This document shows positions 22,316 through 34,206 of a stretch of DNA of 64,000 nt, one piece after another. Under the pieces are notes generated by a model that made no database searches, was not told where the DNA came from, and worked only from the letters and a program-made list of their open reading frames with translations. How positions within the stretch are numbered: the stretch's first letter is position 1; every line of letters starts with the position of its first letter. The stretch is from Owenia fusiformis. Taxonomy: Eukaryota; Annelida; Polychaeta; Sabellida; Oweniidae. Position numbers and translations under genes: made by a program. The DNA is taken from assembly GCA_903813345.2 (NCBI GenBank), contig CAIIXF020000012.1, positions 19,105,520 through 19,169,519 on the forward strand, given 5' to 3'.

Positions 22316-23974
22316 ATTGTAGCTCCATTCCTTATCAACGTAGTCTTTCATTGACTCTTGGAATAGATGCCAGTATTTAGCATTACGTTTTCCAAGCGTC
22401 ACACCAAAGTTTATCGTGTCCGGAAATGGAAGATCCCAGTCTATCTAATCATAGGACGCCACTGCATCATATGATCTGATTTCACGGTCTAATGGTCGGA
22501 CAAAACACGTGTCTGTATCGACGTATATGCCTCCATACTTTATCATAATGTCGACTCTAAAAAGGTTTGTGACATGAGATAATTCATTAACGTCATTCTT
22601 GTAAATTGTATTAGGCCTCTCGCGGTAAATGAACTTTAATCTTTCGTGGTCTTTTATATTTTGCCAGTAGGCACCATGAATATACACGTAGTCTACTTCA
22701 ACAACGTAGAGGAGACTCAGTATTCCTAAGTAAAACAAAAAGTCCATTCGTCCTCCCTCCAACCAGACTAGATGGGCGATGTTAGGAACAAGATTGTCGT
22801 AAGATTTATTAGGCTTTGGTATATTTGGTTTACCGTAGTAGATGGTGCGAAAAAGCCTTCCGATTTTGTCATCTCTCGCTTTGATGTCCCTTGGGTTCCA
22901 AGACTCTCCATTCAGGTTAATACAATGAATGTTTGGGTTATTGCTGGACATATATTCGTCTCTTGTTGTGCAACGAGATACTGCAATTCCCGAAGGATCT
23001 TCAGATGGTGCACCTAGTGTTTCTAATGATACATCTCCAGTTAGTGGCTTGCTATTGAGAGTCAAGTTAATCATGGTTGTCATTATATTACGTTGTGCAA
23101 GTGCGTAGCCACTCCCCGTTTTATTTAAAGCATTGATGACTTTGAATTTACGAAATTTCAGTGGGAAATCTACAAATACAGTATCATCACCTACAACAAT
23201 GCCCCCATTGTTCAGAGTTTGGAGCATGAACTTAACTTTGTTATGAGGCGCACAGACACTTCCATCACTTGCTTCTCGTATTACTGGAAAGAAAGGAAAT
23301 GTCTCCCCGATTTCGTCAAACCATTGGTTGTACCTTTTAAGGTCCATTCTAGGCCAATGTTCTATGTGGAACATAATTCTGTCTGGTTGGATATATTTTA
23401 TAACACTTTTGACACTCAAGTAATTTGAGTATTCAAACCAACGGAGGCCACACCATATGTAATGGACAGTGTTTGGCGCCAAATCTGTGTGCAGTCGTTT
23501 TTCGTGAGTTTTTTCTCCCCTCGCAAACTCTTCTTCTGGCGGTTGAGCAAATTTTTCATTTTCTATTATATCACGGATATCTTCCTTTAAGTCTTGTTTT
23601 ACGTCTGGTGTTTGAGATGACCTCGGGAGTTGCTTATAATTGAGATTGTAAGGTTGCGTTAGAAAAGTTGGACAAGAAGTCTGACGTGAGTATTCCAAGT
23701 TAACCGGTTAATACTTGACACCTCTAATTCCAACATCAAAAGTCGGACAGAGACAATTATGAAAACTAGCAGTAAAAGCCAAGTCAGTATACGATAGGCT
23801 GAATTGGAACTTCTTAAATTCCGCATTGTGGATGGTTGTTAGGAGTTTCAAATCAATTGGTTTCAAACTGACTCACATTTGTTTTGATATACTGCAAATA
23901 TATAAAATTTAGTTTAATTTTGATTAATTATGATTATAATTAAAAAGAGATGTCAATACCTTGCCATGTACCTT

Positions 23975-24785
23975 TAATGGAAATTGACAAAGGGTATTCA
24001 TGTGACTAATCAAATGTACAAACGATTAATAAATAAATGTATCAACTTGTGTACAAACGTATGTCATGTATGTCATCAAAAGTACGAACGCCATACATGT
24101 CATTTATTGAATGCAAAAGCACCATTTATGGCACTCATCAAACACCCTTCGTATCGCTCATCAAATGTATGTACGCCAAATGTGACGTTGACGGAATGTC
24201 GAATGTCCCTCATTTAATGTACAAACGCCATTCATATAACTCGTTAAATATACAAACGTAATACATGTTACTGATCAAACGCTCTTCCTGTCAGTCATCA
24301 AATGTATGTAATCCAATCATGTCGTTAACCAAATGACGAACACCATTCAGGTCACCTATAGTTAAACAACATTGACATCACACATAAAAAACCTATACAC
24401 AAGTCAAGTCGTTGACCGAATGACGAACAACCTTCATTGCACTTGTCAAATGTTTGTTTATTTGTTTATGTCACTCGTCAAACGCCATTCACATCAAGTC
24501 ATGTCGTTAACCGAATGACGAACACCATTCAGGTCACTCGTTAAACGCACAATCGCCATTCATGTAACTCGTCAAACGACATTAACATCACTCGTCAAAC
24601 GTATACACAAGCCAAGTCGTTTACCGAATGACGAACAACCTTCATGTCACTCGTTAAATGTACAAACGCCATTTATGTCACTCGTCAAATGTACAAACGT
24701 TATTCATGTCACTCGTCAAGTTTACAAACGCCATTCGTATCACTAGTCAAAAGTACACGCGCCATTTATGTCACTCGTCGAATGT
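23975..24785. repeat. Degenerate ~30-bp minisatellite
   Basis: Many diverged copies of a unit like ATGTCACTCGTCAAATGTAC followed by AAACGCCATTC, with variants such as CCGAATGACGAAC. Copies are regular enough to see but not identical. Short plus-strand ORFs here read through the repeat in different frames. Confidence 0.7.
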
Positions 24786-24794
24786 TGCTGCTTC

Positions 24795-25090
24795 ATTGCT
24801 CAAATCTAGAGGAGTGTTGTTGCATCTTCGGTTTGGTGTTGTTGCATCAATAGTGAGGAACTAAAACCGTGGACTTATTGCTTCTTGATGATGCTACATG
24901 TATACTCATGACATTTTCTTTAAATATAGATCGTGCACTAACTGCACGTGTATGGTTATTGAAAAACTCGTCCTAGAAATGGGTTTAAATTGGAGAAACA
25001 AAATATCGTACGAAAATCTATCACCGGAAGTCTGGCCTATTTGATGCAACAACACGGTGTTGTTGCATCACGATACTCCCCAGTGTAGAT
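24795..25090. repeat. Small inverted-repeat element (GTTGTTGCATC)
   Basis: GAGGAGTGTTGTTGCATC at about 24811 faces GATGCAACAACACGGTGTTG at about 25043 and a matching GGGGAGT complement. It is likely a MITE of under 300 bp. No duplication was resolved. Confidence 0.4.
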
Positions 25091-25239
25091 GGAATGGTGT
25101 TCATTAAGGGCTAAATAGTTTTAAAAATTAATTATAACCATCAATAAATTTGTAATACATCCTTTACTTAACTCATGCACACAAAAACGTACGTGTCTAT
25201 TTGTAGACTGTATGATAACATTAGATTTGATTTCTAAAT

Positions 25240-25540
25240 ACTGTACATGTTTTGAAGCATGCTGTTTGCATATTGCAAGACGTTATCTGTTCAATTTGAT
25301 CAAATTTCCTCAACAAACGCATACATACCCGATAGAGCTATGTAATTATCATGGTTATATCAACGGATATCGTGTAATAATCCACGATAACATCCGTAAA
25401 TGTTTTCAAATTTACATTTCATTAAAAGTAATAATTTCAAATGTTTTATTGATCATGATTAGAATATAACATTATGTAGTTACGTTTCATAACTACAATA
25501 TATCATTGCCATCTGACAACACATATGATTTATGGTAATT
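25240..25540 (+). repeat. Dispersed ~300-bp repeat, copy 1
   Basis: Shares ordered blocks with 41810-42090 in the same orientation: GACGTTATCT, CAATT.GATCAAATTT, TCAACGGATAT, ATCCACGATAACATCC, AAAAGTAATAATTTC and TTGCCATCTGACAACA. The two are clearly homologous but diverged. No coding potential is conserved between them. Confidence 0.65.
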
Positions 25541-25889
25541 TCAAACAGACTAGACGCAGTTCCAACTTGTTGCGATCTTTTACGGGGTTTTCCGAACAAA
25601 CGGTTGGCTTGGTGCTCCAATTTATTGTGGATGAGATTGTATCTAATGTTATTTCTGATAAACTTATTGCATAGAATGTGCTCTGGGGTCCAAGTTCACC
25701 AAAGAAAATTGGAAGGGTTAAAGAATATACTAAAAAGTGCTGGGCGTTAAAACTCAGCTTATATAGTTGCACAGCAAAAAAAGTGAATCAAATCCCCGAA
25801 TCCTGGAGGCAGGATTCAAGCAGGATTCATATGCGCATATGAATCCTGTATGAATCCTGCCTCCAGGATTCGTGCAGGATTCGCTGTTT

Positions 25890-26340
25890 AAGTAGTTTAC
25901 AAATGAATCCTGTAGCCAGGATTCGTGCAGGATTCATATGGAAGGTAGTTTACAAATGAATCCAACCTTCAGGATTCGTGCAGGATTCATATGGAGGTAG
26001 TTTACAAATGAATCCAACCTTCAGGATTCGTGCAGGATTCATATGGAAGGTAGTTTACAAATGAATCCAACCTTCAGGATTCGTGCAGGATTCATATGGA
26101 AGGTAGTTTACAAATGAATCCAACCTTCAGGATTCGTGCAGGATTCATATGGAAGGTAGTTTACAAATGAATCCAACCTTCAGGATTCGTGCAGGATTCA
26201 TATGGAAGGTAGTTTACAAATGAATCCAGCCTTCAGGATTCGTGCAGGATTCATATGGAAGGTAGTTTACAAATGAATCCAACCTTCAGGATTCGTGCAG
26301 GATTCATATGGAAGGTAGTTTACAAATGAATCCAACCTTC
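25890..26340. repeat. 53-bp minisatellite, left array
   Basis: About eight near-identical 53-bp units contain CAGGATTCGTGCAGGATTCA, TATGGAAGGTAGTTTACAAA and TGAATCCAACCTT. Period was measured from successive ATGAATCC sites (26061, 26114). GGATTC and GAATCC inside each unit give dyad symmetry. Confidence 0.9.
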
Positions 26341-26577
26341 AGTGTTTATCATATTAGAATCGTAACAAAGACCTCGATTTTATGATGTATGTCAGATATA
26401 TGACCTCAAATTTTATTCTGGCCATTGACAAAGACCTCAATCGCTACGCGATTTCGGTCTTTTGACAATGAACAGAATAAATGTTTTGGTCATACTGTAT
26501 ATCACGCCATAAATCATAAAATCTCGGTCTTTATTCCTTAAATATAGTTGATATTGTGTCACGTTTGTTATAACACA

Positions 26578-26746
26578 TAGGTGTAGCCAGGGGGGTGCGA
26601 TGGGTGAATGATCGCACCCCCCATAACCAATAAAGAAAGAAGAAGAAAGGACCTTTGAATGCCTTGTACTCGTAACTCCCCCCCCCACTGAAAACCGAAC
26701 TATTTTGACGATCGCACCCCCTGACTGAAAGCTGGCTACGCCCCTG
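26578..26746. mobile_element. G-run MITE (GTAGCCAGGGGGG family), copy 1
   Basis: GGTGTAGCCAGGGGGGTGCG at the left is matched by GGCTACGCCCCTG at the right. In between are two GATCGCACCCCC blocks and a C9 run. Related copies are at 28240-28332, 57733-57945 and 59264-59515. Confidence 0.6.
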
Positions 26747-28239
26747 TAACATGTATTCAATTGATACAGCTATAGAATAAAAGAAGACATGACTGTTTTG
26801 GCATTTTGAAAATAATACATTTGTTTCCTTTCACTTTATGATGTGTCCTTTTTCAGCGTTTGGTGGTTAGTGTTCTGCTAGGAATGGATTGAATCAGGGT
26901 TTAATTTTGCAAGGGAATCTCGAAACAAGCGCTAAATTGTGTATAAGCACAATTACCTTTATTTTACAATAAAGAGTATATTCATTGGGCGGGGGTTGAA
27001 TAATGTGTTTTATCAGAGAGTTTGTTCCAAATATTGAGTTTGGTTTAAAGAGAAATATCCCGGGAGAAGTATGAGAGTCCCGGTATCATTTTCAATGACA
27101 ATGGATTATTCTTTAAGAGCTTTTATTTTTATAATCCACATAACCCGAACTTGTGATTAAACTAATGATCAAAGGATGGTTTTTTGCATCATTGTTAAAT
27201 CGGGGATAAGTTTGACAATACCCATGTTTGGGTAATTCATTCTAACCAAATCTGTAATCTGTTCAATTCTATAAAACAATTATATTTTCAAAATGCTGCC
27301 AAGATATATAACTACATGTATGTAATAACATGTATGAACTCCAGGCTATCAGAGAGTTCCAAAAATAATAATCCCATCAAATAACCTGATCAATAGAATT
27401 AGGATTTAATCCCTTACATGTAATCATCAGTGTTGATAAATATGATGTGTAATCAGAAAGAAGGAATCTGTTTTTAGATTAATGATCGAGTGTCTTGGTA
27501 CCTTGATTCAAAGCTCCTTTGACCTTATAATTTTCCAGTGGTTTTAAAGTTCAGTACATATACCGTTGTTCTTAGACTTTCTCATTTCTTTTTTACTTTT
27601 CACGATTTTTACATGACTTTTACCCGAACATGATGATCTATCATCCAATTAAAAAAATAAGGTAGAAGTTAAGATCGATTATCAACCGTCCCTAGTTGAA
27701 ATTTTCATTTGCCATACATACAATTCCTCGGAATTTTAACTTCGTTCATGTATGGGCGCTTATAAGATGTCTGAAGGGTCTATTTTCAATTTTCTAAATG
27801 CCCTGGGCGCTAATTACAGAGAATAAGATATTCCAATTATTTGGGATTGTACGACTTTTCTGAATGATTACTCTACACATATACACGCATATGTGAGCCT
27901 GAAACTATTATTTGAATATATTTTAAGATAAGTTCCTAATGCGTAAATCTCGTTTGTTCCGTCTACATTTATGGCAAGGTCGCATACAGGACCATAGATA
28001 TCTCTTTGTTTTCAACATTTTGATAGCGATTCTTTAACATTTTGGATCATAAAGACTAATCAAGGATAAAGACGCTTTACCCCCCCCCCCCAATCATTTT
28101 CAATATGTACATGTAAGTAACATGTAAGTATAAACATAATGAGACAGAGTAACCCGGGCAGAAAAACTACTCGCATTATTATGTACCCCGAGTTAGATCC
28201 TAGAAGTAGCGAATAATGTAAATTGATTAATACACTGTA

Positions 28240-28332
28240 TAGGCAGGGGAGTAGCAAGCTTTCAGTCTGTGGTGCTCTTTTCTTCCTCTATCTCATGGCG
28301 ATCGCACACCGCTCCCCCCTAGCTACGCCTAT
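28240..28332. mobile_element. G-run MITE family, truncated copy 2
   Basis: GGGGAGTAGCAAGCTTTCAG...CGATCGCAC...CCCCCCTAGCTACGCCT, a shortened relative of the element at 26578. Confidence 0.45.
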
Positions 28333-28849
28333 GCATCTATTGAATGTCCATTTTAAAATTCTATATGGACATAGTTATTTTTACTATTGGACTGTTGTGG
28401 ATGTCACAGTGCCTCCCATCCATACCCCCCCCCCCGCTAATTACAAGTATACACTTTTTACTCATAACATCTTCCTGTTTCACCTGAAACATGGTCTGAT
28501 ATTATGAGGCATGTTCTGTGATCTGAGCACATCAGATGAGAAGAGTTACAACTGTCAATAAGTGTGAAAGTTATCATGTAATAATTTACCTAATGTCAAT
28601 ACATTACATACATGTAATAGACATGTATTGCATTTAACAGCAGATATTAGCACCGGCACATGTACAACAGTTTTATGACCCCACTCTAATCATAGCATCT
28701 TTCTGTTTCTCCTGAAACATCTCAGGGTTGAGAAGAAATGAGAGCTTTATCATGATGTTATGACCCCGATTAGATGAAATATTAGCTGGGATGAAAGATC
28801 AAAATCCTCAATTTTGGACTCTCCTAGATCACCAAAAAACGGTTATGCG

Positions 28850-29940
28850 CAAACAAATTCATAACTCCCTCAAAACACACACTATCAACACCAAAAATAC
28901 CTCACAATAAAGGATGAAAGAAAAACAACACAACCAAACCAGACTTAAACAATAAACCACACACAGACACAATCAACTAATATGCATACACCCTCCCAAT
29001 ACAACACAAATATGGGAAGATCAAAATATCTGAAATACGGACCATTAAACCCCACATTCAAGTTAATATCTCAACAACAAGATATGATACCAACATAATA
29101 CACACACCAACAGGAAGCAAAAACATTAAGCAAGCCGCCTGAATCAACAGAAAAACGATTTACCGACCATAGATCCACCCTAAACACCACCAAACCTAAA
29201 CCAACTTCACAAATGGAAAATACCGCAAAATGCCGAAAACACCAAAACACGTCCAAACACGGAAAAGTTAACAACCCTTCTAATACACACAATATGAACA
29301 TTACATATACCTGGCCATGAAGCTATCACAATGAACTAAACAACCAAATTAAATTTCAACATCGAACTGACCATACCATGATGCAATCAACCAATACGCA
29401 TACACCCTCCCGATAAAACACAAATATGAGAAAATCAAATATTTGAAATACGGGCCATCAAACCCTACATTCAAGTTAATATCTCAACAACAAGATATGC
29501 CACGAACATAATGCACACACCAACGGAAAGCTAAAACATTAAACAAACCACCTGAACCATCAAAAGACAATTTACCTACTATAGACCCGTGCTAGTCACT
29601 ACCAAACTCAAACCAACTGAACAAATCGAAAATACCGCAAAATGACGAAAACACAAAAACGCGACTAAACACGAAAAAATCAACAACTCTTCTAATACAC
29701 ACAATATGAACATAACATATACCTGACTATGAAGCTGAAACAATGAACAAAACAACCAGATTCAATTTCAACATTGAACCGACCATACCCCGATGTAATT
29801 AACCAATACACATAGGCTTACACCCTCCCGATAAAACACAAATAAGGGAAAATCAAAATATTTAAAATACGGGCCATTAAACCTTACATTCAAGTTAATA
29901 TCTCAACAACAAGACAATTTTTGTAAAAATTCAAAACAAA
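28850..29940. repeat. Three tandem ~415-bp G-poor repeats
   Basis: CAATCAACYAATAYGCATAC plus ACCCTCCC recurs near 28970, 29386 and 29797. Each is followed by CAAGTTAATATCTCAACAAC and a long A+C-rich segment. Units are diverged but collinear. The plus strand is strongly depleted in G. Confidence 0.75.
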
Positions 29941-31197
29941 TCTTTTTGCCTCACTTGTCATGATTACACCCCCCCCCCCGACTAAAAGTCATGTTGGCTC
30001 CGGTTCGGGGGTTCTATTGAAAACTATTTCATCAACGTTTTATCATTATGCAGAAAGTCCAATATGAAATCTAAATCAGGTAAATATGTTGCATTTACTG
30101 AAGGAATTATAATACACTGTAAACTATAATGTTTGATATGAATATGAATACATCCATACAACCATATTCTCAAAATCCATTCTTTTGAAATAAGATGTTA
30201 CAACAAAGGCAATTGAAAACTTTGAACCTGGGAATCTAAACTACAGTGGTAATTAACTTTCTGATTGCTAATTATGTGTATCAACTCTTTGATTGCCCCT
30301 CAGTTGGAGATTAAATCTTAAAATTTGATCAAAGGGATTATAATTTTCCCCGTTTCTCTTATCTATGTTACAATGTTTATATTCGTTATTGTGTCACCGG
30401 AATGTTTTGATAAACAAAAACAAAATGTTTTTTGGACATCAACATTAGACAAAAGTTCAATATACCATTCTAGATACATTGTATATTTGTTACATCCTTC
30501 ATACCAGTGTTAGAAGCTCAAACGGACGCCAGTTTTGATTATATATTCAGCATGGTTTAAAACAATTGGTGGATTTGGAGGGGGGGGGGGGGGGTGACCC
30601 GAGAGGGGACATTATCAAGGTGGTTCACGGGGCGAACTTAGGCATTGGCAAGGGGGTAGGACATACTCTGGTGAAAAACTGTCTTCTTTTTGGCTCTTGA
30701 GACACTTCTTCACAGATCTCTTCGGCAATATAAGACCCATTTGTCTGAAAATAAGGTTCTTTTCTTGTTACTTCGAATTAACCACTTTAATTATGTGGAC
30801 ATACAATTTTTCGAAAATTACAAAAATGCTCACAATAAATTAATCTTAATATTGGCTTGATCAAATATATCTTTAAGACCCTTAGTCTTTTGAAATTTCC
30901 AAACCGTATAATACACTACCATGTTTCGCATGGGTATATCCTCATTTATATTCTAGTTTGATTTATGTTACATTAAAAATGAATGGTATAATCGGACATG
31001 ATACGGGTCACTATCACCATTGGGGAGAGGGTGATTAATAATTATATTAAGTAACGCTGGAATAAATTGTGCTTCAAGCCCGTAGCCTGGAGAAAGGTTC
31101 GCTAAAGAAACATACAGCAAGTATTTTCCCAGGGGGGGGGGGGGGGGGGGGGGGCACTTTTCAAAAATTTCCGTGATTACATGATTCATTTTTCATA

Positions 31198-31830
31198 CGA
31201 ATCCTGCACGAATCCTGAATGCTGGAATCATTTGTAAACTACCTTGCATATGAATCCTGCTTGAATCCTGGCTACAGGATTCATTTGTAAAGTACCTTCC
31301 ATATGAATCCTGCACGAATCCTGAAAGTTGGATTCATTTGTAAACTACCTTCCATATGAATCCTGCACGAATCCTGAAGGTTGGATTCATTTGTAAACTA
31401 CCTTCCATATGAATCCTGCACGAATCCTGAAGATTGGATTCATTTGTAAACTACCTTCCATATGAATCCTGCACGAATCCTGAAGGTTGGATTCATTTGT
31501 AAACTACCTTCCACATGAATCCTGCACGAATCCTGAAGGTTGGATTCATTTGTAAACTACCTTCCATATGTATCCTGCACGAATCCTGAAGGTTGGATTC
31601 ATTTGTAAACTACCTTCCATATGAATCCTGCACGAATCCTGAAGGTTGGATTCATTTGTAAACTACCTTCCATATGAATCCTGCACGAATCCTGAAGGTT
31701 GGATTCATTTGTAAACTACCTTCCATATGAATCCTGCACGAATCCTGAAGGTTGGATTCATTTGTAAACTACCTTCCATATGAATCCTGCACGAATCCTA
31801 GCTACAGGATTCATTTGTAAACTACTTAAA
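31198..31830. repeat. 53-bp minisatellite, right (inverted) array
   Basis: About twelve 53-bp units of the same sequence as the left array but in opposite orientation (CACGAATCCTGAAGGTTGGA core). A 23-G run at 31132-31154 lies just inside it. Confidence 0.9.
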
Positions 31831-31951
31831 CAGCGAATCCTGTACGAATCCTGGAGGCAGGATTCATACAGGATTCATATGTGCATATGAATCCTGCTTG
31901 AATCCTGCCTTCAGGATTCGGGGATTAGATTCACTTTTTTTTGCTGTGTTG

Positions 31952-32636
31952 ACCCATGATCACAAAAATGAACAGTAATCTAATTTGAGTATCAATTATT
32001 TATTAAGTCAACAACTTGATAGAAGGCATGTAGGTTATCTTTAACAACTTCAAACGGTAATATTTTGGATTATAACTTTTTCTGACTGTAAAGAAGGCAT
32101 ATCTTTTAGATCCATTCATAACCTCAAAAAGTATATACAGTATATATACACTGATGGTTAAATCGACTGGAATCGGTGTTATTAAAGTAGCAATCAACCA
32201 ATCAACATACTTTTCAGCGATGTTGGCTTAATTTTCACCAAAAAGGCAATCCTTTTTTACAATGTTAAATGCAACAAGTATTCTTCATTTTAATACATTC
32301 ACTAGTTCTTGAAAGGAAAACTGATTTGCATTAAGATTAGTATTCTCCGTGTTATTTCCCCATAGGGGAAATGCATGGTATCCACTGATTTCAGCTCATT
32401 TTCGTCATCCAAATTCAATATATTTAAAGTCCCCGAACTATTCACTTTTCCCCTTTGGAAATAAAACATATCTCTAAGTACATTTGAATTGTGGATTTAA
32501 CATAATAATAAAATATTGCCTTTTTAGTGAAAATTAGCCTATCTTACGATAACCCAACACAGCACCACTGAGGTATTTTGTGTCTCTGTTAATCTAACAG
32601 AATCTTCAGTAAGTAGGCTGTTTTATGGTTTTACAG
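31952..32636. other. Intergenic DNA, no gene recognised
   Basis: AT-rich. No repeat family or ORF with features was found. Confidence 0.4.
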
Positions 32637-32678
32637 GTCATCCCACCAACCCCTGAATCTTTAGCACCTACAAGCCAG
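32637..32678 (+). CDS. Possible 42-nt microexon
   Basis: TTTTACAG precedes and CAG|GTAAGC follows a 42-nt segment that is open in frame 1 (VIPPTPESLAPTSQ) and would keep the frame if skipped or included. The upstream tract GGCTGTTTTATGGTTTTACAG is pyrimidine-rich. No other exon of such a gene was identified in the window, so the host gene would extend outside. The call rests only on splice signals and frame. Confidence 0.3.
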
Positions 32679-32679
32679 G

Positions 32680-32830
32680 TAAGCATAATTTGCGCCTTAT
32701 GTTTGGATCATAATTAGATCTTTGATGGTGTAGCTAATTAGCCCCTAGCCACATTAATCAGTAGTTCGAACTAATTAGACAGCGGATTAGCATAATATGC
32801 ATTACGACCACCTAATTCATACTAAGGGCC
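32680..32830. promoter_or_regulatory. Cluster of homeodomain-type motifs
   Basis: Within 150 bp there are CATAATTAGATC, GCTAATTAGCCCC, ACATTAATCAG, ACTAATTAGAC, GCGGATTAGC and ATATGCATTACG. That is an unusual density of TAATTA/TAATTAG cores, one OTX-type GGATTA and one POU-like ATGCAT. It directly follows the possible microexon. Enhancer function is inferred. Confidence 0.35.
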
Positions 32831-34206
32831 GTTTAGCTTTTTCTATATTTAATTTAATTATTTGGTTTGATTTTGAATGTGAACGACTCCAACAGGCAAA
32901 CACAATTTTATATTATCAAGTAGGAACAAATACTTGATACTCAATCCTGTGGATTGAAAGCTTAAATCAAGCTAATGGTAAATCAAATACCGTTATGTTT
33001 AAGTAAATAATTAAAATAAGTTAAAACCATTACCTGTAAAAGAAGTTCTAACACTTCGAAATCCAATTAAATGTACATCGTGACAATTTCAAATGACCCA
33101 CCTTCTTACATCCAATATGTAACAGAACATTTCAATTTGAAACCTAATATTGATATCCGTGTCAAAAAAGTATGCACGTAATCAAAAAAGTATACACGGA
33201 TCATTACGATAATACGTATAATCAAATTTTGTTATTCTACTCAAGACTGCGACGTGTGTTGATATCAACGACATTTAATGTGTTCCATTTTGTTGCCAAG
33301 ACAATGTGTAATCATGACCATGACGTTTTTATTGAACATATGGCTTACGCTTTCTTAAGAATAGCTTAATGATTTATATCGATGTTATCTTATGTCATAC
33401 GTGTCCTATGCCTGTTAAGTGTATATATATTGAATAATAGAAAAAGTCTAATAAAAGAATCGGCCAAGGGTAAACCCAATATATGACGTCATCTCATCCG
33501 GTTTATCCGCAAATTTCTGAAATGCCCGGATAAAGGTGAAATCGAGACATACCGCTAGAAAAAAGTTTGTACTTGTAAACATAGCTTTGAGCCAGAATTG
33601 GCAGAATAAATATTGTTATCGCTAAGCAGTTGGACACTGAATACTCAGTCACTGACCTGAACGAAAGCATAAAACACAGTGATAATTCTGTCCATAAGGA
33701 CAAAATGAATTATCGAATCCATCTTTATCTGATCAACTATCAAGCCACCAAGCCCAAAAATTAAAATCAAATGCATAAATATGAATATGTTGAAAAGTCG
33801 TACCATTTGAAATTAAGATCCGGATATACTTCACTGAAAATGTCAAATTTATCTCAACTGTTCAGTCTTAAATGTTATTTTCAAAATAAGAAAACAAATA
33901 AATATTTTAAAGTATGCTATTCGAGTTGGGTTTCTTTCAACAGTAAGCAGTAGGTGCAATAATTTGAATGAAGATTTACGCCTCATTTGTTCGACAATCT
34001 GGATGCATCGTGACATATTCCAAAAATCAGTTGCAATAACCTTGGAACATCAGGAGAGTTTGCTAAGTATTTTGCTTTCAACCAAGTATGGTATTACAAA
34101 TGCTTATTAAGCCTGAATTGTAAAAAAAACATTAAGTTTTTAGTTGAATTCGTCCCTATTAGGTTTCTTCATGTATGATAAATTGGGTACGCTCTTAAAC
34201 GGTGTA
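32831..34206. other. Intergenic DNA, no gene recognised
   Basis: AT-rich sequence with short ORFs only. No RNA gene, transposon or repeat was recognised. Confidence 0.4.

Larger units (their letters stand above)
8436..23826 (-). pseudogene. DXD-type glycosyltransferase (type II membrane protein) split by a transposon
   Basis: The 5' part lies at 22319-23826 and the 3' part at 8436-8744. From ATG 23824-23826 the reading predicts a short cytosolic tail and a membrane anchor (WLLLLVFIIVSVRLL), typical of Golgi enzymes. The main ORF then has two related halves. The first contains GGIVVGDDTVF, which lacks a clean DXD. The second contains YGGIYVDTDTCFVRP, a canonical DXD of the Gly_transf_sug fold. 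An in-frame TAG sits at 22445-22447, and similarity continues beyond it (FPDTINFGVTLGKRNAKYWH). At 22315 the Harbinger composite begins. The frame resumes exactly at 8747 (DTYAFHWTLPTPPEL) and ends at 8436. The anchor segment and main ORF are in different frames, implying an indel or a very short intron near 23.67-23.71 kb. Family recognition is firm, but the donor and acceptor sugars are unknown. Confidence 0.78.
25770..31948. mobile_element. 6.2-kb CACTA/EnSpm-like element with giant subterminal arrays, non-autonomous
   Basis: The left end CACAGCAAAAAAAGTGAATC is the complement of the right end, which finishes ...TTTGCTGTG at 31948 (one extra T). TTG is duplicated outside (25767-25769 and 31949-31951). 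Inside each end are matching unique segments (CCCCGAATCCTG, CATATGAATCCTG, AGTAGTTTACAAATG), then arrays of a 53-bp unit in inverted orientation. CACWG termini, a 3-bp duplication and subterminal repeats are hallmarks of CACTA/EnSpm elements. No transposase ORF is present. The interior has MITEs, a G-poor tandem region and ~1.3 kb stretches (26800-28050, 29950-31130) with nothing recognised. Confidence 0.7.

Noticed and set aside
24785-24864. Plus-strand ORFs ending in the 24.0-24.8 kb repeat
   Set aside because: They read through a degenerate 30-bp minisatellite in different frames and have no independent support.
25890-26340. Regular repeat array resembling CRISPR
   Set aside because: Units are contiguous 53-bp tandem copies without unique spacers, and the context is eukaryotic. 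The arrays are subterminal repeats of a transposon.
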